Shown in pieces: positions 38,092 to 51,399 of a DNA stretch of 64,000 bases (the first letter of the stretch is position 1; each line of letters begins with the position of its first letter). Both the position numbers and the translations under genes were made by a program. Under the pieces are notes generated by a model. The model did no database searches. It saw only the letters and a list, made by a program, of their open reading frames with translations, and was not told the DNA's origin. Source of the DNA: Apis mellifera (lineage: Eukaryota > Arthropoda > Insecta > Hymenoptera > Apidae); the NCBI RefSeq assembly GCF_003254395.2, contig NC_037638.1, positions 5,001 through 69,000 on the forward strand. The letters run 5' to 3'.

Positions 38092-40241
38092 ATGTTTTCA
38101 CGTTTCAATGTTTCAACGATGGTAAGTACTGTGTATTATGAAATTTTATACAAAAATAAATTATTTAAATAATGCTATATAAAAAAAATATAAAATCTAA
38201 ATAATAAATTTAAATCTAAAAATATATAATCTGTTTTATTTATTTTATTTAATTAAATTATAAAATGTATAAATTATATTATACAATATAAAATATTAAT
38301 AAATATATATTATATGTTCTCCAGATATTGAAAAGAATATCATATTCAATAAGGAAATTTACATCAAAATCTGATTATGCTGTAGGATATAACTTTGGTT
38401 AGTATAAAAAAAAAAAAATAAAATCATTTATAAAAATGAAAAATATATTTTTATTTGATATTTTATTTGATATTTTTATTTTAGAATTAAATGATATGCA
38501 AAGAGAAATACAAGAATTAGCACGTAAATTTACAAAAGAAGAAATTATTCCAGTAGCTGCAGAATATGATAAAAATGGAAAATATCCGTGGGATATTATT
38601 AAAAAAGCATGGAGTTTAGGCTTAGTACATAAGCATATTCCTAAATATTGTGGTATAATTATAGATTTATATGTTTAAAAAAAAAGAAAAAAATTTTTAA
38701 ATTTTAAAATTTAAAGAAAAAATTATAAATGTAATATGTAAATTTATTATTCATAGGAGGTATGGAATTTAATAACTTTGACGGTTGTTTAATCACAGAG
38801 GAATTAGCTTATGGTTGTACAGGAATATTAACTGCATTAGATGGAACAGAATTAGGCGTAAGTTTGTTTTTATAATATTTTTATATTTGTATAAAATAAT
38901 ATTATTTAAATATTTCTTTAAAGGAAGCTCCTGTAATTGCATTTGGAAATAAAGAACAACATAAGAAATATCTTGGTAGACTTCTTGAAGAGCCAATTGT
39001 TGCTGTAATATAATGAAATTCATATGTATTAAATTTATATTTATAATAATATAATTTTTTTATAATTATTTTGTTATAAAATTTATAGGCATATTGTGTT
39101 ACCGAACCTGGAGCTGGATCAGATGTAGCAAATATTAAAACAAAAGCTGAAAAAAAAGGAAATGAATGGATCATTAATGGAACAAAAATGTGGATAACAA
39201 ATGGAGGTGTTGCCAATTGGTATATTGAATTTATTATTAATTTAATTATTATTAAATTAATTTAATATATAGAATATAAAAAATTATTGTTGTATTGCAT
39301 AGGTATTTTTTATTAGCGAGAACAAATCCTGATCCGAAAGCTCCTACTAATAAAGCTTTCACAGCTTTTATTGTTGAGCGTGAAAGTGAAGGTTTAACAC
39401 CTGGTCGAAAAGTAAATTTTTATATTACTAAATTAAATTATTATCGAATTTTATATTAAATTATTTTATCCTATAAATTTTTTATTAACTATTATAAATT
39501 TTTTTTATATTAAAACAGGAAATAAATATGGGTCAAAGAGCTTCCGATACTCGAATGATAACGTTTGAAGACGTTCGTGTTCCAGAAGAAAATGTTTTGG
39601 GCAAAGAAGGAGAGGGATTTAAGATTGCTATGAAAACCTTTGATAAAACCAGACCATCGGTGAAAACACTTTTAAAAAGAGACTAAATTGAAATTGAAAA
39701 TTGAGATATTATTTTTCATTTTTTTTTTTATAGGTAGCAGCTGGAGCAGTTGGTTTAGCCCAAAGAGCTTTAGATGAAGCTTTGAAATATGCAACGGAAC
39801 GTAAAACATTTGATACGATAATAGCAGGACATCAAGCCATAGCATTTATGCTTGCAGACATGTCGATTGGTATCGAAACTGCTAGACTTGCATGGATGAA
39901 AGCAGCTTGGGCTTCCGATCATCAACTTCCAACAACTACATTTCTTGCCAGTATTGCAAAATGTTATGGTGGTGATATAGCTAATAAATGTGCAACAGAT
40001 GCTGTCCAAGTACATAATTATTATTTAATATATATTTATTTTTCTTAAAAATATATATTTCCTTGAAATAATTATATATATATGAAATTTTTTACAGATT
40101 TTTGGTGGTGCTGGATTTAATACCGAATATCCTGTAGAAAAATTAATGCGGGATGCAAAGATTTATCAAATTTATGAAGGCACTGCGCAAATTCAGAGAC
40201 TTATAATCTCACGTTATTTAATTAATCAAAAGAAAATATAG
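38092..40241 (+). CDS. ACADM: Medium-chain acyl-CoA dehydrogenase, mitochondrial
   Basis: Ten exons: 38092-38121, 38325-38397, 38485-38652, 38757-38857, 38924-39004, 39089-39219, 39303-39411, 39519-39659, 39734-40009, 40098-40241; 1254 nt, 417 aa (human about 421). The first about 27 residues (MFSRFNVSTMILKRISYSIR and on) are basic, hydroxylated and lack acids, as expected of a matrix-targeting peptide. The FAD/substrate signature AYCVTEPGAGSD is at 152-163 and MWITNGG follows. FDKTRPSVAAGAVGLAQRAL opens the C-terminal helical domain, and the catalytic Glu is residue 397 in IYQIYEGTAQIQRL. The NTEYPVEKLMRDAKIYQ block is typical of MCAD. It performs the first step of beta-oxidation of medium-chain fatty acids, passing electrons to ETF. 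All catalytic features are intact. Confidence 0.94.
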
Positions 40242-41701
40242 TTTTTCCAATGATATTTTAATTTTATTTTTATTTAAATTTCTACAAAAATATTTGAATT
40301 ATGAATATTATGAATTATTTATATATATACATAATGATAGGAAGAAATTTTTTATACTGTGAATTTCCTTGTTGAAATAACTCTTTTTTATAAAATATAT
40401 ATATTTTATATAATGTTATAATGTTATAATATATTTTATTATTAAAAATTATAAAAAAAATTATTAAGCTTGGTATTTGTATTATTACTTTTGAACATAT
40501 TTATTATATATATATCTCATCATAGTAAAACAAAGAGGAAAGAAAGAATAATTTTATGTTTCGTATTTCGCGCTAGTCGATTTTAGATAGCGCTGCAAAC
40601 GCTACTCGAAAGCGTTAGTCAAGTGTATTGTACAATGAAAAGGGATTACATTGCATTATGTCCGTCAGGTCATAGTTTTTACACAGTTATATTTGGTGAA
40701 GTCGTGCGTGGCGAGTTATGCAACATTTGGTGTAAAAGCGCCCCATAATAAGACGTTCAGATATTGTGACATCTGACCTACTTAGACGGTATGGTTGTAT
40801 TTATAAGACAGTGGTAAATTGACAACATTTATAACACGAAAAACGCATTTGACAGCTTTTCAATTTGTAGATTTTAACTACTTGCAAACATCAAAGAACT
40901 AGGAAATCTTTCGGAAATTGCGTCTTTCCGTGATACATTATTGGAACACAGTGCCGTGGCTAGTAATTTCTGGTACCCATATAAAACTTGGTTCAATACG
41001 TTTCTTCTTTCAAATTACTTTCCCTTTTATTATTATTCAATATGGTACAAATAAAAGTAAATGATCATAAAATTATTTTATTATTATTTAAGATTTGATA
41101 TTTAACTTTATTAAAAAAATTTGGCCAAACTTTTCTTATATTATACAGTATTTACGAAATCGGAATAGTTAATATTTTCCCTTTCGTTATCCACTGCCGT
41201 GCCTATATATTATAAAATTGGGTAGAATGATTGATTCTTATGAAACTATGATATATCATAATATCATAATACGAACGAAATATTTTTTAAATATAATTTT
41301 AAAATAAATAATTTTTTTTTAATTTCTGGAATATAATAAATTTATATAAAATTATAAAATATTAAGTGTATTTTTTGAATTTTGTTAAAAATTATAATTA
41401 TAAATTTTTAAAACATTTAATCGTTAATAATTCGATAAAATATATATAAAGATAAAATAGAATTAAAAAAAAATCAAAAATAATATTTTCGTTGTAATGT
41501 AAAGATATACAGTCTGTGTCATCCAAAATTGATCAAGATAGTTTAATATTAATTAATACGTAGAACAAGAAGAAAATATATAAAAAATTTATATTTTACA
41601 AGTTTAAATTTTATGCATATATGTATATATTTTATGTGTATGTGTATACATAGATATATATATATATATACACACATATATATATATATGTACATATATA
41701 T

Positions 41702-41764
<63 letters not shown>

Positions 41765-42060
41765 AATAAAATTATATCGATAAAGTTATATCGATAACTT
41801 GAATTTATTGTTTACTTTGATTCAAATATTTAGAATTCATTTATGTTACATCAAAGTTCAAGAAAAAATTGTAAAAAAACATAATATTAATAAATGTCGT
41901 ATAGCAATGGCAAAAATTGCAAGATGGATAGCGAAAAATATAATTTCGATGAACGATAATGCGGATAACGCGAACCGGCAACGGGTACCGGCATTGAACA
42001 CACGGCCCTGGAACTCGTGCTGTCAGAGCGCAACGGTGCGCCGGACGCTCGCTTGACTAA
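40242..42060. other. Intergenic region between acyl-CoA dehydrogenase and the poly-Ser/poly-Gln gene
   Basis: First about 300 bp AT-rich (dehydrogenase 3' flank). 40560-40990 is a clearly more complex, GC-richer patch with an inverted repeat TCAGAT/ATCTGA at 40757-40762 and 40771-40776; it has no good ORF and could be a regulatory element, non-coding transcript or old mobile element. 41000-41640 is plain AT-rich, followed by a compound repeat at 41640-41765. 41900-42060 becomes CpG-rich towards the next gene's promoter. Confidence 0.5.
41640..41765. repeat. Compound (TA)n(CA)n microsatellite
   Basis: TA/TG units, then about 26 uninterrupted CA units at 41705-41756, then TA units. Confidence 0.9.
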
Positions 42061-42582
42061 GGGAGTGCCCGTCCCGATGCAAAGTGTAAGTGAAGTGGCC
42101 TACAGACCTACATTTGTCTAACGTTCGATTTTTTTCGAGTCGGCAGACAGGAGGTTAATAATCCGCGCGGGGCTTATTTTTCCGCGGGCGTGTGTGATGT
42201 CGCTGTTGTGTGATATACTGATGTTTGGTTGAAAGAGACGGTGTAGTTTCGGTACGCTCAGACGGCGCTGGCCGGCGCGGGGAGCGTAGTAGTAAAAAGA
42301 GAGGAGGATAGCAAGAGTGTGCGCACACAAAGAGGAAGAGAGAAAGACAGAGAAAGAAGATATCAGGCAAGAATAAAGGAAAGAGAGAGAAAGAAGAAAT
42401 AAGAGCGAGTGCGCGTTCTCCTGTTGGCTAGATAGAGAGAAAAGAAGTGAGACAGACAGATAGATAGACGGGGGTTAGAAAGAGAGCGAGGGCACGTAAG
42501 AGAGTGTAAGTGTTTCGAAAGAAGTGCGTGCGCTCGAGGACGACGTGCAGGAGGAGGGACCCCCGTCTGTCTGTCTGCTGGA
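41930..42582 (+). promoter_or_regulatory. CpG-rich promoter and purine-rich 5' leader of the 42583 gene
   Basis: Composition switches sharply from AT-rich to GC/CpG-rich (GCGGATAACGCGAACCGG, CTGGCCGGCGCGGGGAGCG). From about 42290 to 42520 the + strand is GA-rich (AGAGAGGAGGATAG, GAAGAGAGAAAGACAGAG), which offers many GAGA-type sites and resembles long purine-rich leaders of insect regulatory genes. No TATA box. The exact transcription start cannot be seen. Confidence 0.55.
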
Positions 42583-42910
42583 ATGCACGAGGGCCGAATG
42601 GCTACGGGGACAGGGGAAGGTGGGGGCCATACGGCCCTCGAGAACACCACTGCGACGGCCCTTACGGAATCATCGTCATCCTCTTCCTCCTCTTCCTCCT
42701 CTTCCTCCTCTTCCTCCTCCTCCTCCTCTTCATCCTCGGTACCAACTATCCTGACAGAAAACAACACGGCGATTAATCTGCCTTTGACTGAATCTGAACA
42801 AGAAACCCTTCATCAAGTACAACAGCATCAGGCTCAACAACAGCAGCAACAAACACATTCGCAATCATCGGTCAATTTGGTCACCGATCTGCAAACAAAC
42901 GATACATCAG
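42583..42910 (+). CDS. First coding exon of a poly-Ser/poly-Gln regulatory-type protein (partial)
   Basis: Open frame from ATG 42583 (second in-frame Met at 42598) to a donor ACATCAG|GTAATCTC at 42910/42911; the frame stops shortly after in the presumed intron. It encodes MHEGRMATGTGEGGGHTALE, a run of 23 Ser (residues 30-52), a neutral stretch (VPTILTENNTAINLPLTESE), then a Gln/His-rich part (HQVQQHQAQQQQQQ) and SSVNLVTDLQTNDTS. It ends one base into a codon. Homopolymer-rich N-termini after a CpG-rich promoter and before a very long intron are typical of developmental transcription factors, but no DNA-binding domain is in the window and I cannot name the gene. The following exons would lie beyond 64000 or be too small to recognise. 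Confidence 0.6.
42669..42739 (+). repeat. (TCC/TCT)n trinucleotide repeat encoding poly-Ser
   Basis: In-frame imperfect TCC/TCT run within the coding exon; likely length-polymorphic. Confidence 0.9.
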
Positions 42911-45900
42911 GTAATCTCAACGATTCATTTCTATGTTCTTGAGTTCTTTGTTGGCGCACATACCGTTTGCCAAACTCTTTTCCTCTTTCTCTCGCTGCTT
43001 TGTCTTCTTTCCCATGCTTCACTCTTACTCTTTACTTTTTTCTCTTTCTTGCTTCCGCTTTCGCTTTCAATCGGCTTCCTCTCACTTTGTGCGTGCTGTC
43101 TTTTCTACCTTCTCTTTTCTGTTCATACAACGCAACACGTTTGCACGTTGCTTGGTTCTCTTGCTCTCTTTCATTGTTCGTTTTCTTATTCTTATCCTCT
43201 CTCCTATTTTTTTTCTTTCTCTTCCCCCCTCCCCCCCCCTCCACTTCTTAATCGACTGTTTGTACACGCTTTGCTCATTCGCTCGTTCGACTTGATCCAT
43301 CTCTTAAGAAAGGTACTACAGGTACTACACGTAATATCATTCTTTTTCATTGTGCGATGCTATAATAGTCAAAATATTATATTTTTAAATTATTTCCTTA
43401 TTTTTATATTTCATTTACATATTTAATAATATTTCTTTTACATATTATAAATATTCATATTATAAATAGCAATTTTATTACAAAAATTAGATTATACATT
43501 AATTGCTCGATTTTATTGAGATTTATTAACAATAACAATTAAAAATGAACAAAATTTATGATAATAAAATGAATCTGTTTTATCATTTTGTGTTTTACGA
43601 GTATAAGTACAAAGAATATATAGTGTATTTATTGTTAATTCTTATAAGTTATTAGGAAATTATTATTTATACATATGTATTTGAATAATGTCGATTGATC
43701 GGAATAATGTAAAATTTAATCGTAATGCAAAATTCAAAGTACCTGTCATATGCATAAAAGATCTTCTAAAAAATATTCCATGGATAAGCTCGACTGAAAA
43801 GTTTTTAGAATAGTTTCAACACACAAAAAAAAAAGAATAAAAAATTCTAGAAGAAGGAAATAAAAAGCAGCGAGAATACGAAACCTTGGCGATGATGATT
43901 TTATATTGATTCAATAAGATAAGACGATACAACACGAGTCGGAATCAGAGAGTTGTTAGATTCTATGGCGCATGATATTGAATTTAAATTCAACTGGTTA
44001 TCATGGAATCGAGGGTCGTACAACTCGCATGATTTTCTAAATGACGCTTATGATTATCACGCGCAACAATATATTTTGCTAAATTCTGCAGCAAATGAAC
44101 CGAATATTTAGTAACTATGTGTATTCTATTATCTTGAATTTAAATAGAGAAATAAATCATTCCGTGTCAAAATTGATTATTTTTTAATTTTGATTTTTTT
44201 AACAAATTTCATCAAGATTTTTTTCAAATTGCGATATAATATAGATTATATAAAATTGATGGGAAAATTAATTCATGCTAATTTTGAATTTGTTTGAAAT
44301 TTATAATTAATTTGCTACTTTTAAAATGAATCGAAATTTATGTTTATATTTTGAAAATATTTTTATTTATTTTAAAATTCATTTATCAAATTAAAATTAT
44401 CGAAATTATCGCATTTTTTTTTTATTTTGAATGTAAGAGATTTAATTATTTAATTAAATTTATTTATTAAATTAAATATTAGATTTAATTAAATATTCAT
44501 ACAATATTTATCATTATTTTAGATTTTGTAACTAATTTTACAAATTTGAAAATTATAAACAAATTTTTGATTTAAAAAAAATTGATGATGTAAAAATTAA
44601 AAAAAAAAATTTAACCATATTTTATGCATTTTTTATTTAATTAAGTTTAGTTAAGTTATATATATATGTATATAATATAATATATTTTATAATATTTTAT
44701 AATTTTGAAAATTTAAATTTTTATAATTTTCATCTTTTTAAAAATAATGAATATTTATCAATAAATCGGTAAGATTTTTCTGATGAAAATTAATCCAAAT
44801 ATAATATGATATTATAATGAAAATTTGACATATTCATCTAGAATATTTAAATTAATCAGGTATTGAATAAAGACTCGTTTAGATTAATTTTTATGGAAAG
44901 AATCTCAGAAATATATTGATATCATTTTTAGAAAATTATTATATTATAAAAATTCAAGTTTAGGAAATTGCATGTTTTACATAACATGCATGGCATTTCT
45001 TCGAAAATAGGGTCTCTTATACTTTTTTATGGTTTACTTTCGTTATATCATCCACATTGTTTTATCAATAATAAATTTTAGGTAACGTGAAATTCGAAAT
45101 ATTGAATGATGAGATAATAATAGGTTTGGATTATTTTAATTTGAACGAGACATGGAATTTAAACGAATGTTATTGTACTCATTAAAGTACATGTAAGCCT
45201 ATGTAAGTATATGTCAGTTTTATTCAAGGGCGAAAAAAAGAAAGTTTTTATTTTCTTTTTTCATCATCTTCTTTTGTTGATCGATTAATTATCATTTTTT
45301 CAAATCGATGATTATTACGAATCAAACAATTGAACAAGATTGGAGGTACAAAATTTAATTTTTTTTTTTCATCGTGACACAAATATCACAATTCAAGGAT
45401 AAAGATGAGCGAGATGAAAAAAGAAGTCCGCGTATAACGATTCTAATTTTCCGCTGTTTGCCGATAAATATGTCAAGTATAAATATTCATGATTCTTGCC
45501 AGCATTAATACCGATAATTAGCTGCATTGCGCGATTACGCGGGCTCGTTACAAAGATACAAACTGTTTCTCATCCGCGTCAAGGGCAATTCGTACTCGAT
45601 TTTCTCCATTTATAATCAACTGTTCTATTTCGTTTGTTTTTCTTTTTTGTTCTTTTTTCTTTCTATTTTTCATTATTTGTTCTTTGTGTATTGTTGTAAT
45701 AATCACGTTTAAATTAAATAATCATATTTGAATCTTTATCGATATATAAGTACTTAAGCAGTGGATATTAAATCGTTTCGAGCATAACAATTTATTCGTA
45801 ATACAGATATGAAAACAATGACAAAGGAATGTTTAAATTTGTGCTTTTAAAAAACTATAAATATTGCAATAAAAGAATATAAATTTTAATTTTCGTTTTA

Positions 45901-48900
45901 ATTTATCCTATTTTATCGAATTTTAACGAGATGAATTTTAATATAATCCTATCTTTCTGATTTTCAAAAACGCGATTAATGATAGGAGATATATAGAACA
46001 TATTGAAGAAATGATTAAAATTGTGTCCAAGAAACCAAAAATATCGAGAAAAGATTAGATCGAAATTTGTTCTTATTCGAAAAAAAAAATTACTTTTTCT
46101 AGAATTACTTTCGAAAATAACTCTTAAAAATATCTGAAAATATTTGAAATTCGGGATATAGTTGATTTGAATCGAATCGGCTTCCGAAAATACTTTATAG
46201 TTATTTTATATATATATATTTTTTAGAAAAACTTTTCGGGATTCTTTAGAATTTTAAGGAGGTAAATATTTTGGGATCATATTCTACAAAATTAAAAGAG
46301 AAATTCTGTCATTATTATTATGGAAAATTTTCAAGAATCCTAAATAATTTCGAAACATAATGATATTTTTGAGAACTCAATTAAATCCTGATCCAATATT
46401 TTCGCATATCTTTAAAAATGGTACGAAATTATTAGCCGGAATGTATCGTTTCGAGGATTTTTTTTTTTCATTTTCACATATTTTTTTTTTATCTCTATTT
46501 CATAAAATTGATTATTATTTTTAAGAATTTACGATTTAATTTATCACGGTACGTGTGTAATATGTATATATTTTGTATATATTACCAAAATATATACCAT
46601 ACATCATCGATAATTATAATTTATTAATAATCATATAAATGTACAAAATTTCTGATTATGATTGATCGAATTTTGAATTATTTGACATGTTATATTTTCG
46701 AATCTGCTTTCTTTATATTATTCTTTTTTGACTGATTAAATTGATTCGATGAATTAAAAAATAATTATTATAGTATTATGATCATAGTCATCATTATAGT
46801 TTAATCATTATAGTTTATTTAGAATTATGACGACATATTTTATATATATTTATTATATAAAATTTATTATATATATCTTATAAAAATTATTTATTATATT
46901 ATTTATTTTATAAAAATACTGCAAACATATTTTTAAATGATTTTGCGTCGACACAAAATGTTATTATTATGTTATTAAAATTCTAAAAATATCGGAATTG
47001 AAATATTGATTTTCATTAAAATTTTTAATAAAAAAATAATCTAGAAATTATCTATAATTATCTATAATAATTTATCTATAAATTACAATCACTATGATAA
47101 AAAGTATTATATATTTAATCTAGTTCGAAAAATAAACTCATACAATCAAATTAGCGAATTTAAATTATTTTGTATCTTTCAAAAAATCTTTCTTATACAG
47201 CTTACATTTGGAAACTTGAATTTTGATAATTGTATAATCGCTACTTCGAATTTATATTACTTATAATAATCGAAATAATAATCTTCGGATTATGATTAAA
47301 AATGGATCTGGTATGAAAAGTGAAACTAATAATATATAATTATATAGTTTGAGATGTAGCTATGACAAGTGAAAGTATTTTGCAAATTTCAGAGCTTTAA
47401 TTTATACGAGAGAAATTTATACAATTTTAAAGGTCGAAAAGATGCGTCTTGAATCAATTGCGTTCTCTTTGCAAACGATGCTCGCGTTTCATGCGGTCAA
47501 GTCATATATGAACGTATGTACATACACCGTCGCCACCGTCGTATCGATACTTTTACTTTTACTTTCATTTTTTCGGTACTTCAACGATACGATACTTTGT
47601 GAACAAATCAATCTGGAAGAAGGCTAAAAATCTCTTTCTATCTCTCAGGTAGAACGCGCGCGCGTTCCTTTCCTCTCTCCTTTTCTCCTTCTCTTTATAA
47701 ACAGATTCATCTTGTTCCTCGAATCTTCTATTGAACAAAATTCTAAAATCGAGCAAATAGAATCTTACGATCTCTGAAGTCGATAAAAAAACAATCATTC
47801 TACGATTCGCTCTTTCTTCGTCGATTAAATGCGATCTTTATCATTTTCGTAGCGAATAAAGAAGAAAACATTGGTAATCATATTTTATTTTAAAAAGTAT
47901 TTTTTCTGAGAAATATTACAAATGGCATCGCGTTTCTCCTCCTTTTCTCCTCCCTTTCTCTAGTAAAGATAAAATAGTTCTATGAATAAAAGTGTATCGG
48001 CTGCAACTTTTACTTTTATTATACCGTTTTGACTTGAATAACCAAGGAAAATGGATTGTCACAGTTTTCTCGAATTTCCGTAAGCGTAGCGACGCGTGGC
48101 CGGTACGAATCGCGATCCCTTGATCAATGGAGACTATTGGTTCTTTCGATACGTCTTTCTCGACAATGGGTCTCGAAAACATCTACCTGCTGCGTCAAAA
48201 TTCACCTGTTTGTTTGTTGGAAGGTTGGGTCGTCTATTTACACGCACAATAAATCACGATTATCCGTTCGATCAAGGACACATATAAGAGATTCAAGAGG
48301 TGCCAACTTTCTTATCTTCTCAATTTCTTCTTATACTCTGATAAAGATCTCTTATCTTCTTTCGTATACATTTCGTATACAAAATGATTTTCGAAAAAAA
48401 ATGACGCGTGCTCAGAGCAAAGTGCAAAATATATAAGTAAATGTTTGCAAATTGTTTGTAAATATAACGTAAAATGTGACATCTGAAGACTGAGCTGGAA
48501 TTTAAATGTGATACCATTTCAAAAAATTTTTTCAATATTCAAGGTTGTGTTTTCGATACATCGTTTAATCTGTTTTACATACTCTTTACATACTCTACTA
48601 TCTTATTTGCTTTTAAACTATTCTCGTACGTACATTTTGAATGATATGGAATCGATGTGTAAAATATCACTTTAGTAATCTCGTTTAATTTTTTCTCCTT
48701 TGTTCTTTTGATTGTATATCATTGATTTTAATTTAAAATACATTAAATATATTACACATTATTAAATATGATTATAGTCAAAATGGATAATGAAAAATAT
48801 CCTCGACATAAAGATTCCAAGCTTTTAAGTGGCAAGATATACAGAGATATTTAATTTTCATTATAATATCGTCTAATTAATTTAATAATTAAGCAATTAT

Positions 48901-49780
48901 TAAATTAATCAACTATATAGAAAACGATTTAGCTATCAGACTATCAGAAAATTAATAAATAATTCAATCCTTATACGTACGAATAACATTTTATTTGTTT
49001 TCTTTTTATTATGCGAAAAAAATTTCGTAATCTTAGTTTCATTTCTTAGATTCACTTTCTTTTTTCAATACTATTTTGTAAGTTTGAAGGTATGGTATAA
49101 TCGTTCGACAATAGAGACACGCGACTCTTTTCACTTTCTTCGTTTTTCTTATTTCTGTTTCACTTCACGAGACGATATTCGGATTCGCTTTTTATTTACT
49201 TTCCGCTCACTCGTTTCTCCGTGACGTCTAATATTCTTGATTTATTTATTGCTTGCTCGACCGAGGGTACACACCAATTTCTTTTTATTTCTGTTGTTTG
49301 CATTGAAACAACCATTGACATTGTTGTCCCAACTCTCACCGGGAGCGAAGAAAATTCGCTTTCGTTGCTTTTCTACGGAAATTTATGGCCCGTCCATCCA
49401 TCTTTCTATGTATCAATAATAGAAAACCATATAATTACTTCTTTTCGTAACAAAATGACAATAATTATATATGCATGCTATTATAATTATGTTTGAAAAG
49501 ATATCGATTAACGTTGCAACATGATCATGACCGAATTTAGTCAGATTAATAATAAGATTACATGCTAATAAGCAAATAATAAAATAAATCTGATATAGCA
49601 AAGATATGAATCATTAATAATTTTTTTTGATCGAGAAGAAACTATGTACCGATCCGTGTATGTACCGATTCGATCTTCATATGAACTTTATGTTATTTTT
49701 TAATGTGTACCAATTCAGTAGCGTTTACTAATATGTTTCATCGCATGTACATTATTCTACTACTATATACGTATACATAT
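42911..49780 (+). other. Presumed first intron of the 42583 gene, proximal part
   Basis: 42940-43320 is C/T-rich with scattered CpG and gives long but spurious frames. The remainder is AT-rich with no coding frame, RNA gene or obvious element. A moderately GC-richer patch with CGCGCGCG lies near 47440-47830, and 48050-48300 is also more mixed. Otherwise I see nothing in it. Confidence 0.5.
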
Positions 49781-49789
49781 ACGTATTCA

Positions 49790-49940
49790 CTCCCACGCCA
49801 TGTTAAGGCGATGGGTCGTTTCTCCTTCACGGCGGTCGCTATTGAATCGCTTGACCCACTTTGATAAACTCGCATTGGAATAACTCAATAACACCAAGTC
49901 GAGCCAACAACAATAATTGTTAGGGGAGAGTGGTGGGGTC
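49790..49940. promoter_or_regulatory. GC-richer island in long intron (candidate enhancer)
   Basis: A sharply bounded more complex patch. It contains CACTTTGATA (a TCF/pangolin-like CTTTGAT site), CAACAATAATTGTTA (near-palindromic, Sox/homeodomain-like) and GGCGGTCGC. No ORF of interest. Confidence 0.3.
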
Positions 49941-50339
49941 GAAAATAACACTTCGATTTTAAAATACGATAACTTAAAAATTATTATATTTACGATACAA
50001 ATTTTTATTTGCTAATCTTACCTATCTTTTATTATATATCTTATTGATTTGTTAAGTATATTAAAATCATTACTTAAATATTAGATATATTTATCCGTTG
50101 GAAAATATCTTCCTTTACATTTCTAATGTATCAATAACATATATTTTTACCGTTTTATTGAGAGTAAATATAATTATGCGTAACGCATTTATATAATTAC
50201 ATAATGTTGTAAATATGATGTGATATGTGTTTGTAAATATGCGGTCATACTACATCTATCTATGCGTATCGACTTTGAAAAGTAGATCATACTTACATAG
50301 ATGTGTAAGTATATCTCATATCGCCAAATTGTTTCTTCT

Positions 50340-50455
50340 AACTTGTGGCGCCCTCTCAATGATATCTAAAAGCTTGTCTAAAGGATATAAGTATTGCTAG
50401 CCATTCTACCAGACGCATGCGCCCAACGTTTAAAGGGGCCGAGGTATTAAAATGT
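50340..50455. promoter_or_regulatory. Island with CTCF-like GGCGCCCTCT motif
   Basis: Contains GTGGCGCCCTCTCAAT (50345-50360), whose complement AGAGGGCGCCAC resembles the CTCF core known from insects and vertebrates. ACGCATGCGC and AGGGGCCGAGG lie nearby. Flanked on both sides by plain AT-rich sequence. Confidence 0.3.
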
Positions 50456-51055
50456 TTAAAAACGTTCGATTTATTCAGCCATGCGCATTATTACAAACAT
50501 AATCGTTTTAAAAGAATGAAATAAATTTTATTAATTTTTCGCTTATATATTATAGATATTGTTTCCTTAGATTTATGATCATTTTTCTTCTTTTGGACGC
50601 TTTTTTTGGATAATGATAATTTTTTTCCAAGTGACATTATTTTTACATCTTTATAAGAAAAGCATAAATTTAATGATTCTTATAAATAGAATATTTTATT
50701 TTATAAATATTATAATTAATCAGTAATTTTATAAGTATCAGGAAATCAAACCATATTTATTCGATTAAATGATTAACAAATTTTTTATTAATTAAATAAA
50801 TTTGATCCTGATCTAATCAATTCGTTCTTTTGAATTTTCACAAGTATCTTTCTTGGTTTAATTCATTGGATTTTATTTATTTAGAGTGCGATATTTGATC
50901 ATTTGATTAATTTTCAAATATAATTAAGAATCATTGAATCGAAGCACGCTTTGTAATGCTCGTGTTTGCCGTGTCATGGCGTTAGTCTCGTTTCGATTAC
51001 TTGCTAAATTTAGCACCCAAGTAATATTTCTCTGGAACTTTTGTGTATGTATGTG

Positions 51056-51071
51056 TGCGCGCGCGCGCATA
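51056..51071. repeat. (GC)n short run after GTATGTATGTGT
   Basis: Short alternating GC tract in the long intron. Confidence 0.7.
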
Positions 51072-51399
51072 TAATATAATAATGAAAAAATGTGTATCTA
51101 TACTTTGTTTTTTTGCCTTTAATTTAAGAATAAAAAATAAAAAAAATAATTCTTATCGTTTCGCCATTGTGTTACACGAATTTTGTGATCGAAGCATCAT
51201 TGAATTGGAAGTTTTATCGTAAGATCGTAAGATATTAGCTGTTTCTATCGATCATCACACTATAGAGTTAATTGCGTTTGATCGTTTCTTTCTTTTATAT
51301 CCTAAATAATTTTTTCTTTTCCTTATATTTCTTCCAATTTTTCAATTTGTCTATAATTTTATACTTTTGATTGTTCGGTCAAATATTCGTATGTTTCTC

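Noticed and set aside
42363..42767. Minus-strand frame with a poly-Glu run
   Set aside because: Antisense shadow of the poly-Ser coding exon and the purine-rich leader.
42933..43426. Several overlapping + and - frames of 70-125 codons
   Set aside because: They come from C/T-rich sequence just after the donor at 42910, overlap one another, and encode hydrophobic low-complexity peptides.
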